DNA of 64,000 bases, taken from positions 24,199,145 through 24,263,144 of the forward strand of contig NC_083560.1 of NCBI RefSeq assembly GCF_019925205.1, given 5' to 3'. Position numbers and translations under genes: made by a program. Below, in pieces: positions 59,777 through 64,000 of this stretch. The notes beneath the pieces are model-generated. The model saw only the letters and a list, made by a program, of their open reading frames with translations, had not been told where the DNA came from and made no database searches. The number at the start of each line of letters is the position of its first letter. Position 1 is the stretch's first letter. The stretch is from Metopolophium dirhodum (lineage: Eukaryota; Arthropoda; Insecta; Hemiptera; Aphididae).

Positions 59777-61660
59777 TTTGATTTTGGCTGTTAATGGAAC
59801 ATTTCTGAAGAAATACAATTTCTCCCTCCACTCTATTAAGCTGTGAGATAGTAAAATAAGAAAAAATACACATATAATATAATTTGTTGAACTTTGTGTG
59901 GTGTTAAGATTTATTTGAGATACTTTTCTGAATTATTTTGTTGTTTAATTTATATTATTTTATTTACCATTATAATAGCCAGGATAATATAATACTATTT
60001 TGTTTCATCTATTTAATCTACAATAATTTATATTTAATAATATTGTAAGATGTGTAAATGTTACAATGATAATTATTATAAAATATAATATGTAAAGATC
60101 AATAATGGAAAGTTTTCATAATGATTTTCAGGAAGTATTATCAAACTTTAATTATTAAGATTTTCTCATTAGCACAATTATTTATAAGCATTTAAAGTTC
60201 AAATTGAAAAGTGGTGAGTGGATATCACTCTGATCATCATTAGATTACAACTGTAGTAGATGTTTTTTTTTTTAAATTGTAGATATACTTAATTAATATA
60301 TATGTTTATATATGTACATCAATATCAGTATAGCTATTATGTAAGGTTCTACTTTAACAATTGTAATATTTTCACAAACACTATAACATGTCTTATGATT
60401 TAATTATAATCACATGTTAATATATAAATTATTTAATTCACATATTTTTCAACTAATATTAAAATAATTAATTAAAAAACGATAAACAAAAAGTAGTGCT
60501 AACTATTAATATGTAACTATTTTCAAATGATTAGATTTCTTTTTAATTTAAAACATTGTTATTTACTATACACTATATTTTATGTTTTTATAAATTATAT
60601 TTCACTAATGAATTGTTTTTTTTTATATAATTTAATTATTTTATAGCCTAGACAGTAATTTAGAAATTTATTCACGTTTTGTACTCATTTTATTAATATA
60701 CATGAAATTAACTAACTAGTTTTATGGTATTATTGGAATTTTTAGTATTTAAGCAATTTTTAAATAATTTTAGAACTGAAACTATTTCATCATTTTGTTT
60801 AAAATAAGATATTTTTATGTATTTTAGCAAAATAAATTTTAAGTTGACATCTTTATAGAAAAGTAAAGAATTATTTTTTTAGAATATTAAATAAATTAAG
60901 TTATAGTTGCAATAAATGTTAAGGGTTTTTTATTTCAATTTATTACATTTATTTTTATTAGTACTATAAACTAAAATTAAACGTGTTGCACAATGTAAAT
61001 GTTACACCTTACATGTTGTAATATCTTATATATTTATACATCATATAGTTCTATACTGTGCGTGTGTAATGTATATTGTATGCCTTTACGCAGTGTTTTG
61101 TTTTTATATGTAAGCTGTATAACAAGTTTATATGTGTGTGATGTTGTATGTAGGTATATAATATTAAGTATAATATATGTGCGTATTATCTGTTGTATCA
61201 TGCATAATCATGCATTCCAACAAACTAGGTTAAGATAACAATTAGGTAATAAAATAACAATTAGTATAATTTTAAGCATAATCAATAAGTAATAGGTGAC
61301 AATACATTTGTAATGTAGGCCAGTGAAGCAAATGCGCAGAGGCAACTAAAATGTAAATGACATATATGGCAAAAAGAAGAGTAAGCTTGGGAGTCGACTG
61401 ATATGGAAATATGACGGCATATGTGATATTCTTATTAACTTGTGTGTGTTTAATAATTGGATTAAAGATTTTTAATTCTGTATATTGTTTTTGTGTTTGG
61501 AGTCACCTGAACTGAAAAGTGCGTATACAACATATCCTAAGGGTACATAAATGTGATTATATATAATATGTACCTATGTAAGCTTTATAATATGTTTAGG
61601 TGTTTGTGATAATAAATGTGTCTAAGTATGTATATAATATGTTTAATGTATGAACTATCC
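59777..61660. other. No gene seen
   Basis: AT-rich 3' flank; an open frame at 60999-61238 is Cys/Tyr/Ile-rich from TGTA-rich DNA and is not convincing. Confidence 0.5.
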
Positions 61661-61663
61661 TAT

Positions 61664-61694
61664 GGGTGTGTGTGTGTGTGTGTGTGTGTGTGTT
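61664..61694 (+). repeat. (TG)n microsatellite
   Basis: An uninterrupted TG run of about 15 units. Confidence 0.9.
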
Positions 61695-61899
61695 GGCGTT
61701 ACATTCCTATGTAAAATGTATGCTATAGCGAGATGTTTTTTCCTTTGAATATATAATATTTTAACTAATTCCATTATGTTTGGCTGTGTCTGTGATGTAT
61801 GTATAATGTGTGTGCGTACTGCGTTTTGTATGTATGTGTTGCTCAAATTTGAAATTCTGTCAACATTTTAATTAACTAAAGGAAACCAATCCACAAATC

Positions 61900-62020
61900 A
61901 GGGATTTAATCGGTTTGGGTTTAGGTTTCGGTTTTCAGAAATCTCAAAATTTCGGTTTCGGTTGTGGTTTCAGTTTTCTAAAATATCAAATTTAGGTTTC
62001 GGTTTCAGTTTTGGTTGCTT
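61900..62020 (+). repeat. GGTTTCGGTT-rich simple repeat
   Basis: Repeated GGTTTCGGTT and GGTTTAGGTTTCGG words. Similar GGGTTTCGG words occur at 9835-9860 and 11890-12000. Confidence 0.7.
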
Positions 62021-62744
62021 TTTATTTTATTTTTATCAATTAAGTACCGTATAAAAAAAATTAACGTATTATTAAGAGCCTATTTAGTTAGGAAAGGTAT
62101 TTGTAATTGAGTGTAAGTATCTACTTTAGAGTTTTGGTAATATAATATCATTACGATAAAATATATACTATTACATCAATAAAGTACTGACTATTTACGG
62201 AAATTTTACTATACCATTGAATTCTAAACATTGTAAGAATTCAAAAAACATTAGTTGTGTAATGTTGTAATGTTGTAATGTTAGTTGTTACATTTCTATA
62301 TAGTGGTTCACGCTGAGGCTTTTTTTCATACATCGACATTTATTTCTTAGGGAAACCGTAAAACTATATTTATATTATAAAGTGACATAATATATTTGAA
62401 CGCCATCATTAATTAGTAAAAAAAAAAATTTTACTGAGTGTTAACGATTATAAATGGTGAGACATAATATATATTATGTAATACATACACCGTATACATT
62501 GGGCCATTGTAATGAAGGCATATACAATGAAGCATTTAAAGTTCAAATTTTGACAAAAATTATCACATTTAAAATGTATTAATTGTTTTGTAGTTAAAAA
62601 TTTATAAAATGTTCAACTTTTATAGCTAAGGATTGAAAATTTAAGACAAGATTCCACGTAAATAGGTTACATATAAAATACTTTATTCACAATAATAATA
62701 TCATCTAATATACTTAGTATAATAATATCATAGGCTGACTGACC

Positions 62745-63690
62745 GTTTTTGCTCAGAATCGTTTTTCTTATACAATGATATTATATCAATGAATTAAAAT
62801 TTAACACCATCCATTACAGTGACCCACTTGTAACCTACTGTACACCAAAGCGACATCCAATTACCCACCTTTTTATTTTTAATATTAAAGATATTAATTC
62901 TAATATACATTCATAACTTTTAAATGATTGTACAAAAGTTTTACGGACAGAACTTTTCATTTGGGCTACTTGTTTAACCTGAAAATTAACTATATTTTTT
63001 TCTGTACCTATAGGTTTAGACTTTAAATCATATATTATTATAAAAATCATGAAAAATATGTGCTAATTTAAAAACAACATTTCACACAAATTTAAAATCA
63101 TCAAAAAATTCAATGTAGGTATGTTATAAAACGAGTATTGCGTAGATTTGGAAAACAATGAAAAGTACATTATAATCCCAACCTCAATCATTACCGTTGT
63201 AATATAAAATATCGCAAAATAAACTTTTAAATTCTAAGCGGAGCGAGAAAGCTAATAGTGGTTTTACAATGGTGTTTATTTATTTATTTTTTTTTTATCC
63301 TGTATACCAATTTTCTAACCTAACCAGAAGGAGTGCTTTGATTTCAACATATAGTACCTTATCTTTTAGCAAATTGGATCAAGATGGTACCTTAGAGAGG
63401 TCATTTTTCGATTTTCTCAATAGTTATTTAATGCCGCGGGAAAAACTACTGATAAATTACGAAAAACCGCTTAAAATGGGATTTTAATTTCTAATGCTTT
63501 GTTTATCACTATAGCAACGAATAAAAAATTATAATATTAATTTAACTTAAAGGCTATAATAAATAATGAAAAATTTAAAAAATCCAGACTGATAAACCGT
63601 CTCCGCTCAGAATCGTTTTTCTTATACAATGATATTATATCATTGAATTCAAGTTTAATACAATCCATTATACATTGACTCACTTATTTA
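62745..63690. repeat. CTCAGAATCG-type dispersed repeat copies
   Basis: GCTCAGAATCGTTTTTCTTA followed by TACAATGATATTATATCA occurs at 62752 and again at 63605. Between them, TTCTAAGCGGAGCGAG at about 63230 is the inverted partner end. 62790-62870 shares TTACAGTG.ACCCACTTGTAA with 35087-35165. It ends against the BEL fragment. Confidence 0.65.
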
Positions 63691-64000
63691 TACTCGATTT
63701 GTTTGGAATCACAGAAATGAGGGTCGGCTAGCTGTGGTAATAGTTCACTTGGAATTGTCCAGCCTTCCACTGGAGTACGAACAGGTTGTAGTTGTGACAT
63801 GATAACAGGTAAGGTATGACAAGATAAGTTGAAACTCGATGAACCAAATCTAGATTCAACATGTACATCAACATAGGTACTAGACTGGAGTGTGTTTGCT
63901 CCTATGCCACTAACTGGAATCGATGACCTTGCAGCTGGTTATTGTAGTTGTTTTGCTAGTCCCTTGGATATGAAGTTAACCTGCGAACCACTATCTAGTA
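63684..64000 (-). pseudogene. BEL/Pao aspartic protease region, partial
   Basis: Reading leftward from the window edge: LDSGSQVNFISKGLAKQLQ, a TAA stop, then SSIPVSGIGANT, SSFNLSCHTLPVI and a P.ELLPQLADPHF segment, ending at a stop at 63684-63686. LDSGSQ with the downstream IPV.GIG and DP.F blocks is the BEL/Pao (DUF1758-type) protease-to-RT region. One nonsense codon and truncation at the dispersed repeat show it is dead. The rest lies beyond the right edge. Confidence 0.8.

Noticed and set aside
1..64000. Bacterial endosymbiont origin, suggested by AT richness
   Set aside because: Introns, eukaryotic transposons and absence of dense operons argue for a nuclear insect genome.

Overview
This AT-rich window looks like nuclear DNA of an insect, most likely an aphid or close hemipteran. 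The evidence is split genes with GT/AG introns, insect-type transposons (Ty3/gypsy, BEL/Pao, PIF/Harbinger, Merlin, hAT, mariner/pogo-like), many palindromic MITEs, and no bacterial operons. It is gene-poor and layered with repeats. No tRNA, complete rRNA or CRISPR array was recognised.

Layout. 0.7-1.2 kb: first two exons of a UBE2O-like ubiquitin-conjugating enzyme (minus strand), leaving the window at its left edge. 4-17 kb: transposon debris, with a Merlin transposase piece, a BEL gag piece, a nested MITE and a MULE/NOF-like coding remnant with a ubiquitin-peptidase-like tail. 18.4-19 kb: a CpG-rich TATA region and a possible short exon. 20.6-22.3 kb: a short satellite, then three adjacent broken genes resembling the virion module of a Polinton/adintovirus-type element, ending at a dispersed repeat that also occurs at 6 kb. 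23-24.4 kb: a TIR-bounded MITE and mariner-like ends. 25.5-30.7 kb: gypsy reverse transcriptase, then an LTR with primer-binding site, then a leader-like repeat with many tiny hairpins, split by a hAT element that itself carries a TTAA MITE, then an integrase piece. 33.3-34.8 kb: a second hAT element. 38.65-42.87 kb: a foldback-type element with inverted iterons, interrupted by a 3.25-kb GC-rich insertion. 44.6-45.5 kb: a solo LTR. 46-50.8 kb: a PIF/Harbinger element with two antiparallel genes interleaved through each other's introns. 53.1-54.2 kb: second copy of the micro-hairpin repeat. 55.7-59.8 kb: a PCMTD-like gene copy with many lesions and a hAT insertion in an intron. 63.7-64 kb: a BEL protease fragment.

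The most unusual object is the GC-rich insertion. It is bounded by 15-bp target duplications. On the minus strand it starts with about 20 nt that match, from memory, the 28S rRNA region used by R1/R2-type retrotransposons. Those 28S-like bases fold into a hairpin with the element's own sequence, followed by a perfect 9-bp GC hairpin and a CGAA segment. This suggests a non-autonomous, rDNA-derived retroelement processed from an rRNA co-transcript. The second is the micro-hairpin array shared by two repeat copies, where stem bases change together while the 5-nt loop is kept.

Few genes here look functional. The UBE2O-like 5' exons are clean as far as they go; nearly everything else coding is a mobile element or a pseudogene. 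All assignments come from reading the sequence and remembered family motifs; no database was searched.
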